Shown here piece by piece: positions 29,084-38,243 of a DNA stretch of 64,000 bases. The translations under genes and the position numbers were made by a program. Below the pieces are notes generated by a model, which was given only the letters and a program-made list of their open reading frames with translations, was not told where the DNA came from and ran no database searches. Numbering within the stretch: position 1 is the first letter of the stretch; each line of letters starts with the position of its first letter. Source of the stretch: Xenococcus sp. MO_188.B8. GTDB lineage: Bacteria; Cyanobacteriota; Cyanobacteriia; Cyanobacteriales; Xenococcaceae. The stretch covers positions 109,515 through 173,514 of the forward strand of contig JASJDR010000001.1 in NCBI GenBank assembly GCA_030065615.1. Reading direction: 5' to 3'.

Positions 29084-29687
29084 TTTTGGCCCTTGCCATT
29101 AGACATTGGACTTAAAAAAAACTTACTTTAACTTAGAGCTGATTTGTAAACTTGCTGTAAATTCATTGGGCAATTCTTTTGCCAAAATAGAAGAATTGAA
29201 CTATTTGATATCTCAAAGATCATCATAGTAGGGATTTCAGATTTTTTAAGATTTACCTTACGAATCAGCTCTTACTCTATAGAAGAGTAGCTAATCGAAG
29301 AGAAGCCTGATGACTGAATTGCAAAGCAATCAGTTTGGCCGGACTTCACAGCTCATGACATAAATATTATATGGGAAAGCGTTGACCTTAAGAGATATTT
29401 TCTTTAGATTCACCTCAGCTTTAGCTAGATTCAAATTAGACATCTCCAGCAATTAAGTTTTGACTATGTTTTTTCAATAGTTTCAGTTTAATTATGGGAA
29501 ATGTCTCTTTGTTTGAGTTATTGTAATTTGCTATAGCTTACTATAATTCTATTAAATAAATCCCAGCTTGTAAAAGTTGAAGTCTCAAAAACCAGATTGA
29601 TGATATCGACTCTTGGTCAAGGTCAAACTGGTTTTTACTCTTCTCGTGATTAAGACAAAACTAATTCGGGAAAACCTGAGCATTTTC
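29084..29687. other. Intergenic region before the C39 exporter
   Basis: About 600 bp without a convincing gene. An upstream TTG at 29613 would extend the exporter by 25 residues, but these do not resemble the family. Confidence 0.45.
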
Positions 29688-31829
29688 ATGAAATACCAGA
29701 CAGTTTTACAGCACAGCCAAGAAGACTGCGGCGCAGTCTGCCTTGCTACTATTGCCAAACACTATGGGCGCACATTTGCTATCAATCGCATTCGGGAAAT
29801 TGTTGGAACTGGACAAAGAGGTACTACTTTACTGGGTTTGAGACGAGGAGCAGAAACCTTAGGTTTTAATGCCCGTCAAGTTAAAGTCAATTCTCAACTT
29901 TTACATAAACTTAATAAAGTCCCTCTGCCCGCCATTATTCACTGGAAAGGCTATCATTGGGTTGTCTTATACGGAAAAAAAGGCAAAAAATATGTTATAG
30001 CTGACCCTGCCGCCGGTATTCGTTATCTTACTCATCGGGAACTAACTACTGGCTGGAATAATGGGATCATGCTGTTGTTGATGCCAGAAATCACCCGTTT
30101 CGAGCAACAACCAAACGATCAAGTAGGTGGGTTTGGGCGTTTTTTTAAACAAGTTTTACCTTATCGTGGTATAGTGGCAGAGGCCTTATTGCTCAACTTA
30201 GTCATTGGCATTCTGGCCCTTGCCAGCCCATTTTTATTTCAAATTCTTACTGATGACGTACTGGTACGTGGAGATACTCAACTACTTACTGTTGTAGCTA
30301 TTGGAGTAGTAGCAACTAATCTTTTTAGTAGCATCCTCCAGTTCATCCAGTCTAATCTAATCTCTCATTTTGGCCAACGTCTACAGTTAGGACTCGTCCT
30401 CGCATTTGGAAGACAAATTTTGCGTTTACCTCTGAGTTATTATGAATCACGCCGCAGTGGTGAAATTGTAAGTCGTCTCAGAGACATTCATGAAATTAAT
30501 CATCTAGTTTCCCAAGTTGTTATCGGTTTGCCCAGCCAATTTTTCATCGGCATGGTTTCCCTAGGTTTCATGATCTTTTATAGTCCTAAACTGACTATTG
30601 CCGCTGCCATTGTTGCTGCTAGTATGACTATTTCCACTGTCATATTTCTGCCGGTACTACAACAAAAAACTCGGGCCCTTCTGGTGACGGCTGCTGAAAA
30701 CCAAGGTTTTTTAGTCGAAACTTTTAAAGGCGCACTCAATCTTAAAACTACTAATGCTGCCCCTCAAGCTTGGGAAGAAATCCAAAGCCGTTTTGGTCGT
30801 CTGGCTAACGTTACGTTCAGTACGATTCAGATTGGAATTATCAACGGTGTTTTTTCTAAACTAATTTCTGGGCTAGGCACTGTAACTATACTTTGGATAG
30901 GTAGTAGCCTAGTCATCGAACGAGAGTTAAGCATCGGACAGTTGCTAGCTTTTAATAGTATGAACGGGAACTTCGCTGCCCTAATTGTTAGTGTCATTAG
31001 CTTTGTTGATGAATTTGCCCGTGCCCAAACTGCGACTCAAAGGTTGAGCGAGGTGATTGATACTACACCAGAAGACCAAGGAGATAGCAGCAAATCTTGG
31101 ACGAAAATCTCTGGCGAAACTGACATTATTTGCACGAACCTTAACTTTCATCATATTGGCAGAGTAAATCTACTTAGAGAGTTTTCCCTGACTGTCCCTG
31201 GAGGCCAAGTTACTGCTCTTATTGGTAAATCGGGCTGTGGCAAAAGTACTTTAGTAAAACTAATTGTCGGCTTATATCCTCTTGAGTCCGGTAATATTCG
31301 TTTTGGCAACTATAATCAAAAAGATCTCTCTTTAGAATGTTTGCGCCAACAAGTGGTGTTAGTTCCTCAAGAGCCTCACTTTTGGAGTCGATCAATTATT
31401 GATAATTTTCGTTTTGGTAATCCCTATGCGACACTCGAACAGATTGTCTTAGCTTGTCAGATAGCTGGTGCCGACGAATTTATCAGTCAATTACCAGACA
31501 AGTATCAAACTGTCTTGGGAGAATTTGGGGTCAATCTTTCGGGTGGTCAAAGGCAACGATTAGCTATAGCTCAAGCAATTGTTACCAATCCGCCCGTGCT
31601 AATTTTAGATGAATCTACAAGCGCACTCGATCCAGTATTAGAAGCCACAGTTTTAGATCAACTCTTACTGTATCGACAAAACAAAACCACAATTTTGATT
31701 AGCCACCGCTCTAGCGCAATCCTACGTGCTGACTGGATTGTATTGATAGAAAATGGTCAGCTACAACTGCAAGGCACAACCGAAAAATTGCGATCTCAAC
31801 AAGGCTTTCACCTAGATTTTTTGACTTGA
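29688..31829 (+). CDS. C39-peptidase ABC exporter (peptidase-containing bacteriocin transporter)
   Basis: Cleaves double-glycine leaders and exports the mature peptide. From ATG 29688 (713 residues): N-terminal C39 peptidase with QEDCGAVCLA (catalytic Cys14), HWKGYHWVVLYG (His) and IADPAAG (Asp); membrane domain of about six helices, 150-450; ATP-binding domain with Walker A GKSGCGKST, signature LSGGQRQR, Walker B VLILDESTS and the H-loop ISHR. I chose 29688 because the family starts with a short strand just before the QxDCG motif; the upstream TTG extension is not family-like. The peptide gene 0.8 kb upstream on the same strand is the obvious substrate, and the HlyD adaptor on the opposite strand completes the export path. 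Confidence 0.93.
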   Translation: MKYQTVLQHSQEDCGAVCLATIAKHYGRTFAINRIREIVGTGQRGTTLLGLRRGAETLGFNARQVKVNSQLLHKLNKVPLPAIIHWKGYHWVVLYGKKGKKYVIADPAAGIRYLTHRELTTGWNNGIMLLLMPEITRFEQQPNDQVGGFGRFFKQVLPYRGIVAEALLLNLVIGILALASPFLFQILTDDVLVRGDTQLLTVVAIGVVATNLFSSILQFIQSNLISHFGQRLQLGLVLAFGRQILRLPLSYYESRRSGEIVSRLRDIHEINHLVSQVVIGLPSQFFIGMVSLGFMIFYSPKLTIAAAIVAASMTISTVIFLPVLQQKTRALLVTAAENQGFLVETFKGALNLKTTNAAPQAWEEIQSRFGRLANVTFSTIQIGIINGVFSKLISGLGTVTILWIGSSLVIERELSIGQLLAFNSMNGNFAALIVSVISFVDEFARAQTATQRLSEVIDTTPEDQGDSSKSWTKISGETDIICTNLNFHHIGRVNLLREFSLTVPGGQVTALIGKSGCGKSTLVKLIVGLYPLESGNIRFGNYNQKDLSLECLRQQVVLVPQEPHFWSRSIIDNFRFGNPYATLEQIVLACQIAGADEFISQLPDKYQTVLGEFGVNLSGGQRQRLAIAQAIVTNPPVLILDESTSALDPVLEATVLDQLLLYRQNKTTILISHRSSAILRADWIVLIENGQLQLQGTTEKLRSQQGFHLDFLT

Positions 31830-31837
31830 AGTGAATC

Positions 31838-32141
31838 AGGTGATTTCTGGAAATGAATATACCAAATAAATTTAAGATTGGGTAATAAACTAATTAAAGA
31901 GAGTAAATTGAAGCCAAAGCAAGAAAATAATTAGGTTGACACCATCTCTGGTTGAAGATTTATGTTTAGCAGCCTCGAAAATGACTGGAGCTTCTCGAAG
32001 CTCGTTTCAAGCGCAAATTTGTCTTAAGTATTTTTGGCATGGAAGAAATTGAAATGCGTCTCCTGCGAAATCCACACTTACAAAAATGGGATATTCTCAT
32101 TTGACCTTGTTAGTTGCTAATTTGTTTCTTAGAAATCACCT
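31838..32141. mobile_element. MITE-like element C (about 304 bp)
   Basis: Perfect 11-bp inverted repeats AGGTGATTTCT / AGAAATCACCT. The left end continues GGAAATGAATATACC, almost as in element D. It starts 9 bp after the exporter stop. Inside, frame 31985-32104 (39 codons, + strand) reads LELLEARFKRKFVLSIFG and MEEIEMRLLRNPH before a stop: protein-like, with no start or ribosome site, so probably a captured gene fragment. Confidence 0.6.
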
Positions 32142-32499
32142 TACTTTCTATCCAGCAGCTCAAACAGTTAGAAAAGCGAAATACGCGGTCATTGGGAAAC
32201 CCAATGACCGTTTTGTTTCCAGGAGCTGCTCCCAAAGAAACTGTATTTCGCAGGTAAAAGAATAGAGGTTTTGCTAAATACTATCTGCTGTGTTGAGTAA
32301 CCTGCGAGATGTCAATTTTTTAGAATTTATCAATTGTGCAGAGCTTACACAAAATCAGACGGGAGGACAACCTAGATGACCTAATTAATTAGCATACTTA
32401 TAACTGAAGAGCCACATTTTTTTTGCCTTGATTAGCAGAACTTAGCCCATCATTATCAACTCGAAATAATTGAGAATTATCAGTGTAGAATTTTTCTAG
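32142..32499. other. Intergenic region
   Basis: No gene seen. A hairpin-forming segment at about 32188-32230 (GGTCATTGGGAAACCCAATGACC) has an 11-bp stem and could be a transcription terminator for the exporter, though it lacks a clean T-run. Confidence 0.45.
32188..32211. terminator. Strong hairpin, possible terminator
   Basis: GGTCATTGGG and CCCAATGACC form a perfect 10-bp stem with a loop of about three bases, followed by GTTTTGTTTCC. It lies about 360 bp after the exporter stop and before the ACP operon, so it may end the exporter transcript. Confidence 0.5.
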
Positions 32500-32533
32500 A
32501 ATGTAGAATTTTTCGACCGACAAAGTCAAATAA
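32500..32533 (+). promoter_or_regulatory. Conserved motif, copy 3, upstream of the ACP-halogenase-PKS operon
   Basis: Reads AATGTAGAATTTTTCGACCG, then ACAAAGTCAAATAA; 30 of 34 positions equal copy 2. The first half is duplicated 18 bp upstream (TGTAGAATTTTTC at 32484 and again at 32502). It ends 365 bp before the ACP start. The remaining spacer to 32898 holds no gene. Confidence 0.6.
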
Positions 32534-32898
32534 CTATGCTTTAATTACCTTAAGAGTGTAAACAATAAAATATCAACAAAGTTCAACCATACCAAGAAGT
32601 TGCCCATTAATAACTTCGTTTTTTAGGAGCGCAAATTCCGGAGATACTGAGCAAGCTAGTTAGAACTTGCTTTTGTAATAATCCTAATAAGTACCTCTGC
32701 AAGGATTTATTTTACGCTTATCTCTTGCTCTAGATAAGTGTTGGAGATTAATTAAGCATAACAACCTAATTTTGCCTACCTAGTTAGATCCGAACAGTCT
32801 AAAACGAATTCATGTTAAATCTTAATTGCCGATTACTATCAACTAGATATTAGCCTCAAACTAGAGGCTACAAGCACAAATCTATAGAAGTACACAGC

Positions 32899-33228
32899 AT
32901 GGAAAGTCAAAATCTTCAAGTAACTAAGATCTCTACCGTCTTGGGGAATAACCAATTCGACTCTCAAGAGAAAGTACAAAAGCTGCTGTCGACAGCAGAA
33001 ATTCAAAGCTGGATAGTCTCTTATTTGGCCGAATTATTGGAACTAGATCCCAATGAAATCGATCTTGCGATTCCTTTCGATAACTACGGTCTCGATTCTG
33101 CGGTTGCAGTTGGGATGACCGGCGACTTAGAGGATTGGATGGGAAGAGAGCTCGACCCTACCCTATTGTACGATTATCCAACTATTGAAGTTTTAGCCCA
33201 ACACTTAGCCGAGGAATTTTCTGTATAA
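32899..33228 (+). CDS. Free-standing acyl carrier protein
   Basis: 109 residues. After a variable 35-residue start, one ACP domain with the phosphopantetheine site YGLDSAVAVGMTGDLEDW (Ser in GLDS at about residue 66) and the helix III segment LLYDYPTIEVLAQHLAEEF. The DSAVAVGMTGDLE form is typical of carrier proteins that accept acyl groups from FAAL enzymes, so it is the likely partner of the FAAL at 16346-18193. It is 56 bp ahead of the CylC-like gene, and this ACP-halogenase order resembles the cylB-cylC pair of the cylindrocyclophane pathway. First gene of the rightward operon. Confidence 0.9.
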   Translation: MESQNLQVTKISTVLGNNQFDSQEKVQKLLSTAEIQSWIVSYLAELLELDPNEIDLAIPFDNYGLDSAVAVGMTGDLEDWMGRELDPTLLYDYPTIEVLAQHLAEEFSV

Positions 33229-33284
33229 ATGCAAATCATCGCTGAGAAAATAAAGCTCGGCATTAAAACTTTAAGGGGAATATT

Positions 33285-34709
33285 ATGGTAAAAATTATCA
33301 AAGCGCGGGATAAACAAAAACAGTCTCTAGCTCGAGCAGAGGAAAAACCAAAGAAACATCACAAATTGATTGAAACTACTTACCGTAGCAATAATAACTC
33401 TGACTACACCGAAAAAATAGAGGAGCTAGAAAAAAACTTTAAATATAGTAGCAACAGCAATCATTATTGGAGCGAACCAGAGCATTCAATGCTTTACGGC
33501 ACACCAATCTATGAAGCTGCTTCTCCTGCGCAAAAAATAGCACTCAATCATCTTCACTGGTTTGGAATGTATAATGTTGTTGCTGCTAGTGAAACCGAAA
33601 CAATTACTTATAATCAAGTTACGGCTAGTGTTTTTGCGGCCTGTGGTTACGAAACGCTATCTCAGATGTTGACCTTAGAAACCTCTCAAGAACGCTCCCA
33701 CATTCATGCCTTTCACAATATCGGTCACAAAACGATGAAAGCTCTGTTGGGCAAAGATGCATTTAAAGCTTCTATTAAAGGTAAATTGTCTCAACGGACT
33801 AATAAAAATAAAACCAGGGGATTAACTACTTCAGGTCTGCCAAATTTATTTGATTTCCAGTGGAAAAATTCGTTGGCAGATTACCAGTATTATGCCTTAC
33901 GTTTTATAGCTAAGACGATGCTTGCTAGTAAAAATCAATGCTCTTCCCAATATCTGAGTGAGTTGGAAAAAACTTATACTTATAAATTTATTCCGGCTTC
34001 GACGACAGGTTTGATCGGGCGAGGATTGTCCCCTCCGTCAATGCAAAGATTCTTTGCCTTCAACTGGGGAGGCTCCCCTTTCCTCGCGAGCCAGTATTAC
34101 GGATTACGCATGATGGCTAATATGGTACTGAAGAATACCGAGCATATCAGATCTAAATATTTTAAAAAACTTGAAAAGAAAGGTGATTTTATTCCTGCTC
34201 CCACAGCTGTCTCATATTACCATTTCTTAGACGAATCTTTGCACACTACTACTTCGATGTTGATTGCCAGGGACCTATATAAAGACTTCCCCCAGCCAAC
34301 AGCCTACGAAAAATTAACAATCAATCTGGCACTTTATATGATGCAACGTGGTATTTTAAGTGGACTTTCTGCCGTTGTACCCGATCGCTATTATGCGGAT
34401 GACTGTTCTATGATGCATTTTGTATATAAAATCTTACAGTCGCCTCTATTTGGGATGCCTCACCAAGAAGCAATTCATTGGGTTGAGAAATGTTTCTGCG
34501 AGGAACACGAGGGCTTCCAGATGACAGCTAAATACCATAGACGTTTGAGAGCAGATTGTTGCCGATTTTACGAAAGCTTCGAGCATCTTTGGCCGGTCAA
34601 TCGGGAAATGAGCCTCATGGCCTCAGAAGGAACTATTGAAAAAGCTATTCAAAGAAACCGAAAAACTTTTCAGCAGTTTTCCCAGTTTATTGCCGAGATT
34701 CGTAGCTAG
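33285..34709 (+). CDS. CylC/AurF-like dimetal-carboxylate enzyme, probable fatty-acyl halogenase
   Basis: 474 residues of the ferritin-like diiron superfamily. Seen: a charged N-terminus (basic, about 60 residues), SEPEHSMLYGTPIYEAASPA, LNHLHWFGMYNVVAASETET, LTLETSQERSHIHAFHNIG (ExxH metal helix) and YYHFLDESLHTTTSML (second ExxH metal helix). This layout fits the cyanobacterial CylC family, whose members chlorinate unactivated carbons of fatty acyl-ACP chains; the related AurF enzymes are N-oxygenases, so oxygenation is an alternative. Position directly after a FAAL-type ACP and before PKS genes favours halogenation of an acyl-ACP. A GGGGAAT ribosome site lies near the ATG. The site of halogenation cannot be told. 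Confidence 0.75.
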   Translation: MVKIIKARDKQKQSLARAEEKPKKHHKLIETTYRSNNNSDYTEKIEELEKNFKYSSNSNHYWSEPEHSMLYGTPIYEAASPAQKIALNHLHWFGMYNVVAASETETITYNQVTASVFAACGYETLSQMLTLETSQERSHIHAFHNIGHKTMKALLGKDAFKASIKGKLSQRTNKNKTRGLTTSGLPNLFDFQWKNSLADYQYYALRFIAKTMLASKNQCSSQYLSELEKTYTYKFIPASTTGLIGRGLSPPSMQRFFAFNWGGSPFLASQYYGLRMMANMVLKNTEHIRSKYFKKLEKKGDFIPAPTAVSYYHFLDESLHTTTSMLIARDLYKDFPQPTAYEKLTINLALYMMQRGILSGLSAVVPDRYYADDCSMMHFVYKILQSPLFGMPHQEAIHWVEKCFCEEHEGFQMTAKYHRRLRADCCRFYESFEHLWPVNREMSLMASEGTIEKAIQRNRKTFQQFSQFIAEIRS

Positions 34710-34813
34710 CCCCCGATAATTTTCTTGTTAGCTTTGCTCAGTTTCGTTGATCGAGTGAGAATTGAGCATCTTAGCCGAAATACTTACAGTTGAAGTGAGA
34801 GATAACAAATTAG

Positions 34814-37800
34814 ATGGAATCCATAGCTATAATCGGAACTGGTTGTCGTTTTCCCGGTGCTCATGATACCGAATCGTTCTGGCAGCTTTTGCGTCAAGGG
34901 ACAGATGCGATCGCCGAAGTGCCGCCAGAGAGATGGGATATTAATAGCTTTTACGATCCTGAGCCAGCTAAACCAGGAAAAATCAACAGTCGCTGGGGTG
35001 GCTTTTTAGAGCGGGCAGACTGGTTCGATCCTAGGTTTTTCGGGATTTCCCCCCGCGAAGCCGAATATATAGACCCCCAACAAAGACTTATGTTAGAAGT
35101 GACTTGGGAAGCTCTGGAAAATGCTGGTTTAGTACCTCAAAAGCTTTCTGGGAGTAGAACTGGAGTATTTGTCGGCATCAGCGGTAGTGACTATGAGAGA
35201 CTAGGGTGTCGAGATTTTGATAATATTTGTGCTTACAGCGGTACAGGTACTTCGCCTGGGATTGCGGCGAATCGCATTTCTTACTCTCTGAATTTGCGAG
35301 GACCCAGTATCGGAATCGATACGGCCTGTTCTTCATCTCTAGTTGCCGTCCACTTAGCCTGCCAAAGTTTACGCAGTGCCGAATCCGATTGCTGTCTAGT
35401 GGGAGGAGTCAATCTGATACTATGGCCTGGTCCCTCGATCACTTTCTCTCAAGCTCAGATGATGGCAGCCGATGGTCGCTGCAAAACCTTTGACGCAGCG
35501 GCTGATGGTTATGTCCGAGGAGAAGGCTGCGGGGTCGTGGTCCTCAAAAGGCTCCAGGATGCCCTGGCCGATGGCGACAATATTCAAGCGCTCATTAGAG
35601 GCTCAGCTGTCAACCAAGATGGCACTAGCAATGGATTGACCGCTCCCAATGGCCCTTCTCAACAGATGGTAATTCGTCAAGCTCTCAAAAATGCTGGGGT
35701 GACACCAGCTCAGATTAGTTATGTCGAAGCCCACGGCACCGGCACTTCTTTAGGTGACCCCATCGAGGTCAAATCCCTCAAAGCTGTGTTGATGGAGGGC
35801 CGCGACCTCGACAATCCTTGTTGGATTGGCTCGGTCAAAACCAACATCGGTCATTTAGAAGCCGCCGCGGGGATCGCTGGTCTGCTCAAAGTAGTTTTAC
35901 AATTACAACATGGGGAGATTTTTCCTCACCTTCATTTGAAACAGCTCAATCCCTATATTCGCCTTCAAGGAACCCCTTTATCCATTCCCACTCAGCGCCA
36001 ATCTTGGTCGGCTAGCGACCGTCGTTTCGCTGGAGTCAGCTCCTTTGGCTTCGGGGGTACCAATTGCCATGTGATCCTCGAAGAAGCTCCTCAGCTCACA
36101 CCGGTAGTTAGTGAGGTTAAGCGCCCCTGGCATCTTTTAACGCTCTCGGCCAAAAGCAAGGCGGCTTTGCAAAAACTAGCACAAGATTATCACAGTTTTT
36201 TAACTTCTTACCCTGACTTGCCCTTGGCCAATTTATGTTTTACTACCAATAAGGGGCGGGAACATTTCGATTATCGTTTAGTGCTGGCAACTGCCACTAA
36301 TTTACAGTTGCGCCAACAGCTAGAAGCTTTTACTCAGGCTCGGGTGACTCCAGGAATCATCACTGGGAAATTAACCAGCCGCAAGCTCCCCAAAATCGCA
36401 TTTTTATTTACGGGTCAGGGTTCCCAGTATCTCGGCATGGGACGACAACTCTATGAACAAGAGCCACTCTTTCGCCACAATCTCGAGCGCTGCGCTCAAA
36501 TTTTAGCTCCCTATTTAGATGTTCCTCTGCTAGAAGTTCTTTATCCCGCTCCCGATGCTACTGGGTCCCCATCGAAGATTGCCAACTCCCCCTTAGACGA
36601 AACCGCCTATACCCAACCCGCCCTCTTTGCCATCGAATATGCCCTGGCTCAATTATGGCAATCCTGGGGCATCAAACCAGCGGTGGTGATGGGTCATAGT
36701 TTGGGGGAATATGTCGCTGCCTGTGTCGCAGGAGTTTTTAGCCTCGAAGATGGACTCAGACTGGTTGCTGAACGGGCACGTCTGATGCAAGCTCTCCCCA
36801 AAAATGGTTCCATGCTCGCTGTGTTCGCTTCGGAACAGCTAGTGCGAAAGCTCATTCAACCCTATGCTTCACAAGTGGCCATTGCCGCGATTAATGGCCC
36901 CCAGAGCCTGGTAATTTCTGGTCAGTGTGACTGTATCCAAGAGATGAGAGGGGTTTTGGCAGCTCAAGGAATTAACAGCAAACCCTTGCAAGTTTCCCAT
37001 GCTTTTCACTCGTCTCTCATGGAACCGATGTTAGCCGATTTTAAAGCAGTGGCCACAGAGGTGGTTTACTCGAGTCCCAAAATCGATTTCCTTTCCAATC
37101 TGACTGGCAACTTAGCCAGTTCTGAGCTGGCTACCCCTGAATACTGGTGCCGTCAGCTCCGAGAGCCGGTGCGGTTTTCTCCCAGCATAGATTATCTGGC
37201 TCAGCAAGGTTATCCGGTCTGGGTCGAAATTGGCCCCCAACCCATACTGTTGGGTATGGCCCGTCACTGCTTAACAGAGCCGGAACCGCAGCAGATGGCA
37301 TTGTTGCCCAGTTTAGATCCCAGGTTTGATGATTGGCAAACCCTGACTCAGAGTTTAGCGGCCTTATACGTCCGAGGCGTCTCGATTGATTGGTCTGAGT
37401 TTCATCGTAATTATCCCCGTCGTATGATGCCATTGCCTACTTATCCTTTCCAGCGTCAACGCTATTGGTTAGATGGGATTCACCATCATGAGTCAAGGTC
37501 AGAGCAGGATTTGTCTTCTTACCAGTTCACTTCCTCTGAAGGTCTCTCAGAGGTTGATAACGGCAGCAATGGCCTCATCTCTGACTTGCTCCAGAATGGT
37601 CATGATCATGCTATGAGTAATGGTAATTCTCACTCTATTAATCATGGTCATAAGAATGGTCATGCTGCAGAAATAGAAGCTTTATTGGGTCAAGCAGTCC
37701 AATTATTGCCTAAGTTGCTGCAGATATTGCATCAATATCAACAGTCTGGAGTTCCCATCCCATCAGCCTGGGATTGGCCTGGGGAGGTCGAGCTTCCTGA

Positions 37801-38230
37801 ACAATCCCAGTCCCCTTGGCTTTTACAACGTTTAGAAGCCATGCCTCGGAAGGAACGCGGAGCTTTTTTGATTGACCAAATTCAGCATCAAGTTGCTATG
37901 GTTTTGCGTTTCGAGCCCTCTGAGCTTCCTGACCCCAGTCTGGGCTTTTTTGAAATGGGCATGGATTCTCTGCTGGCTGTCGAGCTAAAGAACCGACTAG
38001 AAAAGAGCTTGGGAATTTCGATTTCTTCAACTGTCGCTTTTAATCATCCTAACATTGAAAGTTTAGCTGAGTATCTACTCTCTGAGGTCCTGGATTTGGA
38101 GCTTACTGATAAGACTGCCCTTGCCCTTCAGGAAGATACTGAAGAGCTGGTTTTGACTAGCTCCGAGCTGGAACATTTATCGGAAGCAGAAGTTGAAGCT
38201 TTATTAGTTCAAAAACTCGCCAATCTTTGA
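34814..38230 (+). CDS. Type I PKS, KS-AT-ACP (no reductive domain)
   Basis: 1138 residues. KS from residue 1 with DTACSSS (Cys172), [12 protein letters not shown] and [10 protein letters not shown] at about 527-830 with [15 protein letters not shown] (Ser629) and HAFH, the malonyl signature; ACP MGMDSL (Ser1052). No KR, DH or ER, so it should leave a beta-keto group. There is no N-terminal docking helix, as expected for the first extender taking its substrate from a free ACP. A His/Asn/Gly-rich linker ([14 protein letters not shown] ... NHGHKNGH, about 930-955) precedes the ACP and is unusual. Over its first part the KS is almost identical to the PKS at 2-4222. The stop is 13 bp before the ATG of the next PKS. 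Confidence 0.95.
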   Translation: MESIAIIGTGCRFPGAHDTESFWQLLRQGTDAIAEVPPERWDINSFYDPEPAKPGKINSRWGGFLERADWFDPRFFGISPREAEYIDPQQRLMLEVTWEALENAGLVPQKLSGSRTGVFVGISGSDYERLGCRDFDNICAYSGTGTSPGIAANRISYSLNLRGPSIGIDTACSSSLVAVHLACQSLRSAESDCCLVGGVNLILWPGPSITFSQAQMMAADGRCKTFDAAADGYVRGEGCGVVVLKRLQDALADGDNIQALIRGSAVNQDGTSNGLTAPNGPSQQMVIRQALKNAGVTPAQISYVEAHGTGTSLGDPIEVKSLKAVLMEGRDLDNPCWIGSVKTNIGHLEAAAGIAGLLKVVLQLQHGEIFPHLHLKQLNPYIRLQGTPLSIPTQRQSWSASDRRFAGVSSFGFGGTNCHVILEEAPQLTPVVSEVKRPWHLLTLSAKSKAALQKLAQDYHSFLTSYPDLPLANLCFTTNKGREHFDYRLVLATATNLQLRQQLEAFTQARVTPGIITGKLTSRKLPKIAFLFTGQGSQYLGMGRQLYEQEPLFRHNLERCAQILAPYLDVPLLEVLYPAPDATGSPSKIANSPLDETAYTQPALFAIEYALAQLWQSWGIKPAVVMGHSLGEYVAACVAGVFSLEDGLRLVAERARLMQALPKNGSMLAVFASEQLVRKLIQPYASQVAIAAINGPQSLVISGQCDCIQEMRGVLAAQGINSKPLQVSHAFHSSLMEPMLADFKAVATEVVYSSPKIDFLSNLTGNLASSELATPEYWCRQLREPVRFSPSIDYLAQQGYPVWVEIGPQPILLGMARHCLTEPEPQQMALLPSLDPRFDDWQTLTQSLAALYVRGVSIDWSEFHRNYPRRMMPLPTYPFQRQRYWLDGIHHHESRSEQDLSSYQFTSSEGLSEVDNGSNGLISDLLQNGHDHAMSNGNSHSINHGHKNGHAAEIEALLGQAVQLLPKLLQILHQYQQSGVPIPSAWDWPGEVELPEQSQSPWLLQRLEAMPRKERGAFLIDQIQHQVAMVLRFEPSELPDPSLGFFEMGMDSLLAVELKNRLEKSLGISISSTVAFNHPNIESLAEYLLSEVLDLELTDKTALALQEDTEELVLTSSELEHLSEAEVEALLVQKLANL

Positions 38231-38243
38231 GCAGGTATTGCAG

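Noticed and set aside
29310..29365. 17-codon frame starting MTELQSNQF as a second secreted peptide
   Set aside because: Too short, no double-glycine leader and no ribosome site.
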